From Mesorhizobium onobrychidis (lineage in GTDB: Bacteria > Pseudomonadota > Alphaproteobacteria > Rhizobiales > Rhizobiaceae): a DNA stretch of 64,000 bases. The position numbers and the translations under genes were made by a program. Numbering within the stretch: the stretch's first letter is position 1; each line of letters starts with the position of its first letter. A model generated the notes under the pieces. The model did no database searches, had not been told where the DNA came from, and worked only from the letters and a program-made list of their open reading frames with translations. The DNA lies in NCBI RefSeq assembly GCF_024707545.1, contig NZ_CP062230.1, forward strand, positions 1 to 64,000, given 5' to 3'. Positions 37,109 through 45,796 of this stretch are shown in pieces.

Positions 37109-37938
37109 GCGTCGTTCGCCACGTTCTAGGTCTCTCGGGCGGCCGCGACAGCGCCTCGCTCGCAGTTTATATGGCGCAGCATCGGCCCGAACTCGAGATC
37201 GAGTACTTTTTCACTGACACGGGAAAAGAATTGCCCGAAGTCTATGAGTATTTGGGACGCCTAGAGGGTTTTCTCGGGCGACCGATCCTGCGACTCAATC
37301 CCGATCGCGATTTCGATTTCTGGCTACGCCAATACAATAATTTCCTGCCGAGCCCTCGCACGCGCTGGTGTACCCGCCAACTCAAGATCCGGCCGTTCGA
37401 AAGTTGGCTCTGGCCTTCGCTCGATGCGGGCGTCCGCGTCGTCAGCTATGTCGCGATCCGGTCGGATGAGAATTATCGCGAAGGCTATTCCTCGACCCAT
37501 CCCAATCTGACCGTTGAGTTGCCGTTCCGCGAGGCAGCAATAGACAAGGCGGCGGTGATTGACCTTCTCGAGGCCAGCGGACTTGGGCTGCCGGCCTACT
37601 ATGATTGGCGATCACGCTCTGGCTGCACTTTCTGTTTTTTCCAACAGAAAATCGAATGGGTGCGATTGATGGAGCGCCATCCCGACGAGTTCGAAGAAGC
37701 CAAGTCTTACGAGAAGAATGCCCTCGAACATGGCTCGCCGTTCACCTGGAGCCAGGGTGAGTCCCTGATCGAGCTTGCTGCACCGGAGCGGGTTGCACAG
37801 ATTCGCGCTGATCACGAGCGCAGGCTTGAGCGCGCTGCGGCGCGTCGACCGCGCAACCAGCTGCGGCCCGATAGCGATCTGATCGACAATGACGAGCTTT
37901 ACGGTCAGGCAAAAGTCTGCCTTACCTGTCACAAATAG
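37105..37938 (+). CDS. sspD: PAPS-reductase-like ATP pyrophosphatase, SspD
   Basis: A 277-residue adenine-nucleotide alpha-hydrolase-like protein. The PP-loop is LSGGRDSAS (about 10-18). Four cysteines are placed as in DndC/SspD iron-sulfur proteins: RWCTRQ (about 89), SGCTFC (about 173-176) and VCLTC (about 271-274). It would adenylate the DNA phosphate to allow sulfur insertion. It is the last gene of the sspBCD operon; its 3-prime end overlaps by 10 bp the 3-prime end of the convergent PLD gene. Confidence 0.88.
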   Translation: MSVVRHVLGLSGGRDSASLAVYMAQHRPELEIEYFFTDTGKELPEVYEYLGRLEGFLGRPILRLNPDRDFDFWLRQYNNFLPSPRTRWCTRQLKIRPFESWLWPSLDAGVRVVSYVAIRSDENYREGYSSTHPNLTVELPFREAAIDKAAVIDLLEASGLGLPAYYDWRSRSGCTFCFFQQKIEWVRLMERHPDEFEEAKSYEKNALEHGSPFTWSQGESLIELAAPERVAQIRADHERRLERAAARRPRNQLRPDSDLIDNDELYGQAKVCLTCHK

Positions 37939-38858
37939 GTTGAACGTTTGGAGACGATTTCCGAATAGTTGGGGGTATCGAGCTCATAGAGATCAGGCGC
38001 AAAATACAGCATCCAGCGTAGCAGTAGCTGGAGCATCGCCTGCAGCTCTTCGTGGTTCATTTCTGGCATGACGCCTTGCAGCGCGTTGGTCAAGGCGCCG
38101 AAGCGGCGTGGTTCTGAAAGCGATTCATCAAGGACGCGGATCGGAGAAGATGCGAGCAGCCGCCGCCTGACGTGACTGTCGAAGGCAGCGCGATCCAGTC
38201 CTTTAGGCAGCTGTAGCCACAGCAAGTCGCAGAGCGCCGGGTCGCCCGGTTTAGACGATATCTGCCAATCTTCATCTCTGTAGAGATCGTAGAGCCGGTC
38301 GGGGGAGCGGAAGCGCGGCACCCATTTTGATGACGCTCCGATGATATCGTCCTGCGCGTCGGGATCAAACGGCCCTTCCGGAAGGGTAAGAAGCGCGGCG
38401 GCCAGCTCAACCGATGCGGCTATCTCGGGGGTTGCCCGCTGGCTACGCGCCCGGAGATCTTGGACCAACGATGCTGCCGCTCCGGAATGCATCGCGACCG
38501 GCGTCAGAATCTCGAAATTGGGACTTCTGGACAGGCCGAGCCCTGCGGCAGTTACGTTGGCGGAGCCGACCAAGGCGTGGTGACCGTCGACGAGGAAGAT
38601 TTTAGCGTGAAGGGCGTCGAGCAGCCAGACCGTCCCGCCACGCTTTTCGACTAAGGCCAGGATTTCGGTGTCGCTAACCCCGCGGGCGATTTCGTCTGGT
38701 CGCCACCGCGTGTAAAGTACGATCTCGACGTTGGCGGGGGTTGCTTCGAGGAGCGCCCGCAATGCGGCCAATTTGACAAAAGGGGCGACGATGACAAGCG
38801 ATCGCTCCGCAGCCGCGACATGATCGCGCGTGATGAAGAACAGATCGTGCCAAAACAT
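37929..38858 (-). CDS. Phospholipase D-family nuclease, putative PT-restriction subunit
   Basis: A 309-residue protein with a PLD-like core: the segment DALHAKIFLVDGHHALVGSANVTAAGL (about 81-107, written here in pieces HAKIFLVDGHH and VGSANVTAAG) contains the HxK and downstream GSxN that define the family. The second HKD motif is not obvious, so the enzyme may act as a dimer. It is last in a leftward operon with a helicase and a GHKL ATPase, facing the sspBCD operon tail to tail. A DNA nicking role in restriction of unmodified DNA is inferred. Confidence 0.78.
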   Translation of the reverse strand: MFWHDLFFITRDHVAAAERSLVIVAPFVKLAALRALLEATPANVEIVLYTRWRPDEIARGVSDTEILALVEKRGGTVWLLDALHAKIFLVDGHHALVGSANVTAAGLGLSRSPNFEILTPVAMHSGAAASLVQDLRARSQRATPEIAASVELAAALLTLPEGPFDPDAQDDIIGASSKWVPRFRSPDRLYDLYRDEDWQISSKPGDPALCDLLWLQLPKGLDRAAFDSHVRRRLLASSPIRVLDESLSEPRRFGALTNALQGVMPEMNHEELQAMLQLLLRWMLYFAPDLYELDTPNYSEIVSKRSTYL

Positions 38859-38866
38859 AAACCGTT

Positions 38867-40672
38867 CTACTCGTCGACTTCGCGCATGAAGTCGCGGGCG
38901 ATCCGGCCCCAGTCACCGCGGATATCCTCGAGTTTGTCGCGCTCGTCTCCCGACGCTTCGTCCTCCATCCGCGCCCACGCAGTCAGCAGCAATTTCAATC
39001 CCTGGAGCGCTGGACTTTCAGGCACATTCGGGTCGCCTTCGCGCAGCAACTCAAATAGATGCGCTTGTGCCGGATGTTTGGTGTTGATCGTGATGATTAT
39101 CACGCCAGCCTTGGAGGTGACGTCAAACACCGAAAATCCCGGGAAATCGGCGTGACGGAACAGAAACTTGATCTTGCGTTGGACATAATCGACTGCGATC
39201 TCGCGAGCCACGCTTGGGTCGAGCCCTTCCTGCTCGATCTCAGCAGTCAAGAGGTCGGTTCGCTCCTCTGCAGACGCGCTTTCGTCGTGATCGCTCGTTC
39301 CCGTCTCACCGAGCTTCTCCTGTCGCCGTCTGAGCGCACGAGTCGCAATGTCCTCAGCGCTGTTGCCGGTCCCGCGCTGCGAAGCGCTGTTCGTACGCTC
39401 GCCTTCGCGCATCCGCACTATTTGCGCGCGCATCGTGCTGAGCAGGCTATCAATCGCGATGTTTAGCTCGTAGATCGGTAGGCGCGGATCATTATCCCCG
39501 TCAAGCTGAGCGCGATATGCAGCGACGCCAAGCCCTTCGGCCGCGGCGTCATCCTTCAAACTCATCGCAGCGAACTCGGTGGCGGATTGCTTATTGTTGG
39601 TGACCCCGAACACCGTATCCAGGTCGGGTTCGAAGCTTACCTCAATGCCCCACCAACGCTCGCGCGGCTCCGAAGGAATTTCAAAGGTGCGGTTGAGCTC
39701 GAGTTCACGGCGCGCACGCACTACCGAAATGCCAACGTTTTTCGCCGCGAACTGACCGATCGCCGACGACCCACCCTGAAGACGGGTGGCGGTCTTGCAG
39801 ATTGATGCTGTGAGAGTGACGATATGGCGCTCACCGCGATAACCGATCTCGATCTGCTGAGGCTCGCCGAAGGGTTCGAAGGCTGGTTCCTTGTCATAAG
39901 GCTCGGGCGCCGCCGTTCCTGTCATTAGCATCAGCGGATCAGTCGGTCGCACTAAGGCATCGGTATGGCTGATATATTGCCCGCCGGTCTGCTCGTAAGA
40001 GGCCAGCCGGATTGTCGCGTCGCCGGAATTGATGAAATAGCGGTACACTCGCCCGATGATCATCTCGGCATTGCGCAGAAGTGCGCCGCTCTGCTTGTAG
40101 CGCATCAGATCGAGGTTAGACCAAACCACTAAGGTGCCACTATCCTCGATCTCGCTCGTGATCAGAGGAAGCCACTCAGCGGGCATGGTGGCGGAGGTCG
40201 GCTCGGGAACTTCCGTTATTACTTGCTGTTCGATCTGGTCGATGTCGAGAAAGGTGTGCCATGTTTGCCCATTCTGCCAGGTCCAGACATCTACCCGCCG
40301 GCATTGCGATATCGAAGAATTTGGCAGGCCCATGCCGAACTTGCCAATTCCCTTCTGTTGAGCGGACTGCCGGTGCGTGCCAACCCCGAATTGCAGCGCC
40401 GCCCGCAACGTCTCGGGAGACATGCCGCTAGCATTATCGAACACCGCGACCTTTTCGAGCCGACGCCTGCCACCCGCGCTCTGCGACCCGGTCTTGTCGA
40501 CGCAAATCACTTCGACTACGGCCTGCCGGTCCAGGTGCTCGGCGGCCTGTATCGAATTATCGATTAGCTCGGCCAAAGCATAGGATGCATCCTTATAGCC
40601 GGAGCTTCGCATCGCATCGATCGACATGTGTGGCGGTATGATTGCGAATTTCACGATTAATCCTCTTCCCAA
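38867..40672 (-). CDS. Hsp90/MutL-like GHKL ATPase, putative PT-restriction subunit
   Basis: A 601-residue GHKL ATPase. The N-box is ASYALAELIDNSIQAA (about 28-43), motif G1 is VAVFDNASGMSPE (about 74-86) and G2 is KGIGKFGMGLPNSS (about 107-120). A ligand-binding middle region and a C-terminal helical domain follow. The protein overlaps the upstream helicase gene by 16 bp and precedes the PLD gene by 8 bp, so all three are one transcription unit. In described SspFGH loci a helicase- and ATPase-containing operon sits beside sspBCD; the individual letter names cannot be assigned from sequence alone. Confidence 0.85.
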   Translation of the reverse strand: MGRGLIVKFAIIPPHMSIDAMRSSGYKDASYALAELIDNSIQAAEHLDRQAVVEVICVDKTGSQSAGGRRRLEKVAVFDNASGMSPETLRAALQFGVGTHRQSAQQKGIGKFGMGLPNSSISQCRRVDVWTWQNGQTWHTFLDIDQIEQQVITEVPEPTSATMPAEWLPLITSEIEDSGTLVVWSNLDLMRYKQSGALLRNAEMIIGRVYRYFINSGDATIRLASYEQTGGQYISHTDALVRPTDPLMLMTGTAAPEPYDKEPAFEPFGEPQQIEIGYRGERHIVTLTASICKTATRLQGGSSAIGQFAAKNVGISVVRARRELELNRTFEIPSEPRERWWGIEVSFEPDLDTVFGVTNNKQSATEFAAMSLKDDAAAEGLGVAAYRAQLDGDNDPRLPIYELNIAIDSLLSTMRAQIVRMREGERTNSASQRGTGNSAEDIATRALRRRQEKLGETGTSDHDESASAEERTDLLTAEIEQEGLDPSVAREIAVDYVQRKIKFLFRHADFPGFSVFDVTSKAGVIIITINTKHPAQAHLFELLREGDPNVPESPALQGLKLLLTAWARMEDEASGDERDKLEDIRGDWGRIARDFMREVDE

Positions 40673-42276
40673 ATGTCGTTCCAGAATTCGAAGCCTTCAC
40701 CTAGGCTGCGGAAGCCAGGCACCCGATCAACGACGGTGAGAATCCGACATTTCTCATTGCCGCCTGCCCTGGTGCCACGCGCTGCCCGTCCGATCATCTG
40801 GCTATAAAGCACAACCGATGACGTCGGCCGCGCGATGACCGCAACATTGGTGCGCGGCGCATCGAATCCTGTGGTGAGCACGCCGTAATTGCACAGGACC
40901 ATGAGTTCGTCCGTGTCCTTGAAGCGCTGGATAGTTTGGCGCCGGCGCTCAGTCGGCGTCGAAGACGTCACTGCAGCGGCGCTAACTCCTCGCAATTTCA
41001 AGACGCTGGCGATGAGCGCGGCATGTTCGACCGAGATGGCAAACAGGATGACCTTGCCACCGCCAGCGACCTCGGCCGCAACCGCGTCGACGATCAAGAG
41101 GTTGCGGGCGTCGTCGCTGGCGAGCGCATCGAGGATCCGTCCTGGTAGGTCGAAGCCGTCGGCGAGTCGCTGTGATTCAGTGGAAGAAAGCTTGACTTCG
41201 CCTCGCATGTCGAATGGCAGCTCGACGAATTCCATGCGAGCCAAATAGCCTTCGTCCACCAAATAGTCGATTGGGTTGTCGTACCCCTCAACGTTCAGAG
41301 TTACCTTTTGACGATTGAAGAAGTTGGCCAATGCAAGGTCCGCACCAACATCTATCAGGGAGCGTCCCGGCGTCGCCGACAGACCGAGAACGCCGGTCGC
41401 AGCGTTGCGTTGCAGTAGGTTGATCAGATGTGAGTACGTCGGCGCGATCGCTTGGTGCGCTTCGTCCATCACGATCAGCCGAATGCGACTCGACAAATCG
41501 AGAAACTCGTCCTGCCGTTTGAGGCTATCGAGATACATCAGCGCGAGACTGCCGATCACGAAGCCGTCCCGAACCTCGGCGAAATTGTGCACGCGGCTGT
41601 CGCCGTAGTGTCGATAAATGGTCAGCTCGCGCGATCCTATCGCGCGCCATGCCTTGGCGGCTTCGTCGAACGCCTGGTCACAGAGTTCTTCGGAATGCGC
41701 GAGCCAAACGATGACCCGTTCGTCCGGCTCGGCTCGCAACAGATCGGCAATCGTTGTCATCGCGGTGCGGGTCTTGCCCGCACCGGTCGGCATATGCAGC
41801 AGCACCCGAGCACGGGGGGTGGCGAGCTTGTGCCGAACCTCGAGTGAGGCGCGGCGTTGATGCGGGAATAATACATAGGTACCCGTCGCCCTCACCGATG
41901 AGGGTTTTTCCTCCACGAATCCGGGCGGCTCATAGACGACCCCGAAAAAGGCGTGCAGCGTCGCGAGTTGGTCTTCGGATCGTGAGAAATCGACGCGCTG
42001 GAGAGCCGCGAAAGGATCTTCCTGAGAAAGGCCAAGCACGCCAGCGAGATTATCGGCTTCGTTACGTTTCAGTGCGGGAATGATTAGCGCGCGGATTTCG
42101 GGCTCCTGAAGGGCTTGGCTCGCGCCATAGCGATCCACCACCAGCTGCGCCAAGCCATGCGCGCTCAGCGTCTTGCTCTCGATTCGCTCGAGCAGATCTA
42201 CTGCCGCTTTGCCAGCGACCGAATAGAGTGACGTAACACCGGCCCGAGATAGGGCCTCAACGAGCCGTTTCGACAA
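40657..42276 (-). CDS. DEAD/DEAH-box helicase, putative PT-restriction subunit
   Basis: A 539-residue superfamily 2 helicase of the type found in restriction systems. Motif I is MPTGAGKTRTA (about 163-173), motif II DEAHQ (about 272), motif III LSATPG (about 300) and motif VI near the end QMIGRAARG. A 130-residue N-terminal helical part precedes the motor. It leads the leftward operon with the GHKL ATPase and PLD genes. Proposed role: ATP-driven translocation or unwinding that lets the operon act on DNA lacking phosphorothioates. Confidence 0.88.
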   Translation of the reverse strand: MSKRLVEALSRAGVTSLYSVAGKAAVDLLERIESKTLSAHGLAQLVVDRYGASQALQEPEIRALIIPALKRNEADNLAGVLGLSQEDPFAALQRVDFSRSEDQLATLHAFFGVVYEPPGFVEEKPSSVRATGTYVLFPHQRRASLEVRHKLATPRARVLLHMPTGAGKTRTAMTTIADLLRAEPDERVIVWLAHSEELCDQAFDEAAKAWRAIGSRELTIYRHYGDSRVHNFAEVRDGFVIGSLALMYLDSLKRQDEFLDLSSRIRLIVMDEAHQAIAPTYSHLINLLQRNAATGVLGLSATPGRSLIDVGADLALANFFNRQKVTLNVEGYDNPIDYLVDEGYLARMEFVELPFDMRGEVKLSSTESQRLADGFDLPGRILDALASDDARNLLIVDAVAAEVAGGGKVILFAISVEHAALIASVLKLRGVSAAAVTSSTPTERRRQTIQRFKDTDELMVLCNYGVLTTGFDAPRTNVAVIARPTSSVVLYSQMIGRAARGTRAGGNEKCRILTVVDRVPGFRSLGEGFEFWNDIWEED

Positions 42277-42466
42277 AAATTCCCCCAGGGCAAAGCCTTA
42301 GTTAGGGAATAGCATACGGCATCAAGATTGAAAGTATGTTTTCACCAGAGTGGGTAGCTTTTGTTAAAAGTAGCTTTTCCAAATCTTAATGAATGGCAAG
42401 TGTGAGGAAGCATAGGGTAGGGCGCCAAGCTGTGTTGAAGGAGGTCATTGGGACCACCAAGGGAGC

Positions 42467-42976
42467 CTAAAGACGTCCTTCTTCGCCTCTTTGCGTTTCC
42501 GCCGCCGCTCCGTCTGCGGCACGCTCCAAGGCGACCATCTTCTTGACTAGGGCCAGCAGATCGCGCTTGGTGCCGTGCGGCAGAGACACGACCTGTTGCG
42601 CGAGTTCGACGGTGTCGCGCGCTTCCTCCGGCGTGCGGCCCCATAGATGCGGGGCCGCGCTGAACAACATCTCCATCGGCATGAACCCAAGGATTTCGCA
42701 CAGGTGGATCATCCTGGTTACGTGCATTTTTGAGAATGCGCGCTCATAGCGGCCGTAAACCTGCATCGAAAGGCCAAGCAAGGGCGCGAGCTCGGCGCGC
42801 GTCAGATCTTTGTCCTCGCGCGCCTTGCGGATGAAGGTGGCAATTCTCTTATCGATTTCGCCTAGGGTTTTTATGCCTTCGAACCCCGGGCGGCGGAAAA
42901 CAGCCTTGTCGATCTCAGGATCGGTCGTCTCAACCAATTCCATTTTGTCTTTATAGGCGTCCATATCCTTAGGCAC
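42467..42976 (-). CDS. XRE-family helix-turn-helix regulator
   Basis: A protein of about 169 residues with a central XRE-type helix-turn-helix (LTRAELAPLLGLSMQVYGRYERAFSK, about 58-83 of this start), flanked by a basic N-terminus and an acidic C-terminus. I prefer the GTG at 42976, because GGGAG lies just upstream; the frame stays open to 43027. It lies between the defence island and the mobilisation module and may control either. The 190 bp between its stop and the helicase start hold a 9-bp direct repeat GTAGCTTTT (42354 and 42370). Confidence 0.75.
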   Translation of the reverse strand: MPKDMDAYKDKMELVETTDPEIDKAVFRRPGFEGIKTLGEIDKRIATFIRKAREDKDLTRAELAPLLGLSMQVYGRYERAFSKMHVTRMIHLCEILGFMPMEMLFSAAPHLWGRTPEEARDTVELAQQVVSLPHGTKRDLLALVKKMVALERAADGAAAETQRGEEGRL

Positions 42977-43240
42977 GTCTTCTCCCTTCTTGTATTTTTC
43001 CAGTCGCGGACAGGGCGACGACCTCAATCAAACATTTGAAACGGGATTGACCCAAGCACGCCCCGGCACTCGCTTGCACAGCAATTTTCCAGAAGCGGGA
43101 GGTGAGGATAGTGCTTTCCGCTACTCGCAAAACCATCAGGGCCGTGCTGCGCTCGCCTTGCATGGTTTTCTCCAGCGGAAACCTGCATTCATAATGCCCT
43201 TGAGCTGGCGCGGGGATAGGCACTGCTCACAGAGAGAAAA

Positions 43241-43633
43241 TCAGCGCGCCCTGGCTGCAACCATTCGCCAAGTGCCCGGCTTTCCCTCGAACACAGCTTC
43301 GACAAGTTTTTCCCCACCGACCCACCCCAAATGCGCCAGGAGTTCGCACGCGATAGAATCTTTGCCAGCACTAATACATCGCTTCACGGTAACCGTCGAT
43401 CCAGTCCCGTGCATTGAGATATCCCAATTGGATAAGCGAAACAGCTCGCCTTTGGCGGTTTCGTCGGATGGCCGGATGGCCGCATGGAGAGGGGATTCCA
43501 TACGCCCGTTCAATGGCGAAGCGGCATTTGAGCCTTCACCAAAGTCGAAGCCTTGGCGACCGACCCACGGTGCGGCGCAGATGCCAATTAGGATACCGAT
43601 CGTCATCCCGAGCAGGAGGCTTCGACCGCTCAC
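43241..43633 (-). CDS. Small membrane-anchored hypothetical protein
   Basis: A 130-residue protein with one N-terminal hydrophobic segment (LLLGMTIGILIGICAAPWVG, about 6-25) that looks like an uncleaved anchor or signal peptide. The rest is soluble with two Cys (CISAG, IACELL). It follows the ribbon-helix-helix gene by 3 bp in the ParA operon. Family unknown; plasmid transfer loci often carry a small membrane protein at this place. Confidence 0.65.
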   Translation of the reverse strand: MSGRSLLLGMTIGILIGICAAPWVGRQGFDFGEGSNAASPLNGRMESPLHAAIRPSDETAKGELFRLSNWDISMHGTGSTVTVKRCISAGKDSIACELLAHLGWVGGEKLVEAVFEGKPGTWRMVAARAR

Positions 43634-43636
43634 GGA

Positions 43637-44077
43637 TCAATAGCCGTTGTCTCGGAGGAACTGGTCGATGGCTGCCTTTATGATCACCGTCATCTTGATG
43701 TCGTTGTCGAAGGCGGCCTTTTGCAGTCGCATCTTCGTGTCGTAGTCCAACGGGCAATTGACGTAGTGCTTGGCTTCTCGCGTGTGCGCTCGTTTCAAGT
43801 CGCGCAGGCGATAGCGTCCCTCCTCCTGAGCCAGAGCACGTTCGATCGCCTTGCTCTTGCGCTCTTCACCTGTCGGGTTTGGCAGGCTGCGCCGCGGCCG
43901 TTCGTTTGTCGCATCCGCTTCTGAAACCGGCGGCGCTGTTGGCCCCTGTGCAGTCATTCCCGCTTCTGCACCTTCCGACACAGAGGCTGGTTTCATTGTG
44001 GCTTTGGATGTGGCCGGCTTCGGCCGTCGCGGCGCGATCGGAAAGTCAGAGACGGACAGTTTGCCTGGTTTAGACAT
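43637..44077 (-). CDS. Small DNA-binding partner of ParA (ribbon-helix-helix-like)
   Basis: A protein of about 146 residues. The first 90 are low-complexity Pro/Ala/Ser/Lys-rich; the last 50 look like a ribbon-helix-helix: HYVNCPLDYDTKMRLQKAAFDNDIKMTVIIKAAIDQFLRDNGY in order. The ATG at 44077 overlaps the ParA stop by 8 bp. An ATPase gene followed by a small RHH gene is the standard layout of type Ib partition, in which the RHH protein binds the centromere. Alternatively it could be a relaxosome accessory protein. Confidence 0.65.
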   Translation of the reverse strand: MSKPGKLSVSDFPIAPRRPKPATSKATMKPASVSEGAEAGMTAQGPTAPPVSEADATNERPRRSLPNPTGEERKSKAIERALAQEEGRYRLRDLKRAHTREAKHYVNCPLDYDTKMRLQKAAFDNDIKMTVIIKAAIDQFLRDNGY

Positions 44078-44783
44078 TTCCCACCTTTTCCCGGTTAGCC
44101 GCGAGATGGCGATCGAGCTCGGCCACAAACGCCGCGACCTCCGCGCGGCCCTTCATGATCGGGTCGGTCAGCTCGAGCATCTGCAAGGTGCCGAGGCCGT
44201 TACGGATTTCGCGGTAGCAATTTCTTTCGGTGAGCTCGATATCCATCAGCGTCGATTCATAGCCATTGTCGCGAAGATTGGCGATGAACGGACGGATCAG
44301 CCTGTAAGCCTCGAGAACGCGGCCCGGAAGGGCGATGCGCGTCACCACGTTGACGTGGGGAATAGTGCGCCTCTCCCTGTCGCCAATATCCGCCGTGATG
44401 GTGGCGGCTTCGCCGGCCGCCTTGATTTCATCCTGGTTCGGCTGAATTGGCGTCAGGACCAGGTCGGAATTGCGGATGATCGTATCGCGGATGACACTGT
44501 CGATGCCCGGTGAGTCCATCAGGATTACGTCATAGACGCCGTCTTGTTCGGAAAGCACGGATTCAATGCTTCGCTGCGTTGCCGCGCTGTGCAGCTCGAT
44601 GTTGGCCGGAAGATTGTCCTTGGCCTCACATCGCTTCCACCATTCGGCGAGGTTCTGGCGCGGATCGGCGTCGATCAGAAGAACCTTCTTTCCATGAATA
44701 GCGTACTCGCCGGCAACGAGGATAATGACCGTCGTCTTCCCGGCGCCGCCTTTTCCGCTGATCGCGCAAATCCTTCGAGGCAT
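44070..44783 (-). CDS. parA: ParA-family partition ATPase
   Basis: A ParA/MinD ATPase of about 237 residues, smaller than RepA and without its N-terminal DNA-binding extension. Walker A is ISGKGGAGKTTVI (about 5-17), and the switch region is VILMDSPGIDS. The ATG at 44783 has AGAGGG upstream and gives MPRRICAISGKGG; the longer frame to 44810 lacks this support. It is a second partition ATPase on the plasmid besides RepA. Upstream lies an array of phased TGTGA motifs. Confidence 0.88.
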   Translation of the reverse strand: MPRRICAISGKGGAGKTTVIILVAGEYAIHGKKVLLIDADPRQNLAEWWKRCEAKDNLPANIELHSAATQRSIESVLSEQDGVYDVILMDSPGIDSVIRDTIIRNSDLVLTPIQPNQDEIKAAGEAATITADIGDRERRTIPHVNVVTRIALPGRVLEAYRLIRPFIANLRDNGYESTLMDIELTERNCYREIRNGLGTLQMLELTDPIMKGRAEVAAFVAELDRHLAANREKVGNV

Positions 44784-44896
44784 GTTCGATCCCTCTTTTG
44801 CCGTATCCAAGGCGTCAACGCGGCAAGCCGTCGCCAGGCAGCATTTCCAAACGGAGCGAATGCTTGCTTTCGCTCATGGCGTTTTACACCATGCGA

Positions 44897-44995
44897 TCAC
44901 ACCTCACTATCCTATCGTGTGATACTTCAATCACATCTTACCTTCACATCGTAACGTCGAGGCATGTGAACGCATCGTGTGAACAAGTCGTGTGA
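44897..44995. repeat. Phased TGTGA/TCACA array, candidate centromere
   Basis: Seven copies of TGTGA or its complement TCACA start at 44897, 44918, 44931, 44944, 44965, 44978 and 44991. The steps are 21, 13, 13, 21, 13 and 13 bp. The array sits directly upstream of parA. Regular short repeats next to a type Ib parA gene are the expected binding sites of the RHH partner and would also autoregulate the operon. Confidence 0.7.
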
Positions 44996-45194
44996 AATGG
45001 GATCAACCGTGTGCCGCCGCTTGGGCGATCCTGGAAGTCTCCACGTCGCCCAATTCCCCTGGTTGACCGATGAAGCCGGCCACCGGCCTCCCCGCTTCTT
45101 TTGTGGTGAACCCCGGAGCCGCGAGTACGAGGGGCACACAAAGGCCGCCAAAGCGGTCCTGGAGGTGAACCCTGGAGAGCGTTTTAGCGTTTGA

Positions 45195-45217
45195 GGGCAG
45201 GGGCGAAGGCCCTGCCC
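45195..45217. other. 8-bp GC hairpin near oriT
   Basis: GGGCAGGG-N7-CCCTGCCC forms a perfect hairpin 80 bp from the nick site. Close by, a 14-bp direct repeat GGTGAACCCYGGAG occurs at 45105-45118 and 45164-45177. These elements may be part of the extended oriT. Confidence 0.45.
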
Positions 45218-45297
45218 ATGGTCGCGATACAGTCGAGCGAAGTGTGGGCGCTCGAAAAGTTGGTTTGATTGAGTTCGAATTTCACGTCTACTAGTGA

Positions 45298-45331
45298 TGG
45301 CAGGATACGGAAAAATGTGCGACATTTTTCC
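45298..45331 (-). other. oriT: oriT core: nick site plus inverted repeat
   Basis: On the minus strand the order is a perfect 10-bp inverted repeat (arms 45309-45318 and 45322-45331, GGAAAAATGT/ACATTTTTCC, 3-bp loop), then GTATCCTG, then CCA. TATCCTG^C is the nick consensus of the RP4/Ti VirD2 relaxase group, and TGGCAGGATA on the plus strand equals the start of a Ti T-border. The repeat ends 8 nt from the nick, as in RP4. mobC starts 64 bp further on. Confidence 0.8.
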
Positions 45332-45394
45332 CGACGATCGAGGAACAAGCCCTCGATTCCTGTCGCAAGCGCCAGAGAGAGGGGCCTAAGGCCA

Positions 45395-45796
45395 ATGGAT
45401 GACGCGAAATTCGAGGTCCGGCTGGAGCCGGACCGGAAGGGTCGGATGGTGCATGCCCGCGTCAGCGCGGACGAATATGCGGCGATCGAAAAGGCCGCGA
45501 CGGCGGCCGACATGACGGTTTCGGGATTCTTCCGATCGCTGATCCTCGAAGGCGCCGGCGTACGACCGATCCTGACTAAGGATGATCGGCTCGTCATGGC
45601 GCTGCTGCTGGAGGACATGCGCGCGATCGGCGTGAACCTGAACCAAGTGGCGCGATCAATAAACAGCGGCAAGAGGGTTCACCCGAGCGAGCTCGACATC
45701 AATCTCGGGAACGTGCAGCGCGTCCAGGCGGCCGTTTTGACGGAGCTGCGATCGCTATCGAAACGTGCCGGCCACAAGCGGCGAGGGGAGGCGTAG
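45395..45796 (+). CDS. mobC: MobC-type relaxosome accessory protein
   Basis: A 133-residue MobC-family protein. A ribbon-helix-helix N-terminus (VHARVSADEYAAIEKAATAADMTVSGFFRSLIL in order) is followed by the conserved MobC stretch RAIGVNLNQVARSIN (about 76-90). It would bind oriT and help the relaxase open the strands. The ATG at 45395 is chosen because the longer frame (from 45269) would run across the oriT palindrome. The relaxase gene follows without a gap. Confidence 0.88.
   Translation: MDDAKFEVRLEPDRKGRMVHARVSADEYAAIEKAATAADMTVSGFFRSLILEGAGVRPILTKDDRLVMALLLEDMRAIGVNLNQVARSINSGKRVHPSELDINLGNVQRVQAAVLTELRSLSKRAGHKRRGEA

Noticed and set aside
45028..45034. ATCCTGG as an alternative nick site
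   Set aside because: It lacks an adjacent inverted repeat, has G instead of C or T after the nick position, and the site at 45298-45307 fits far better.
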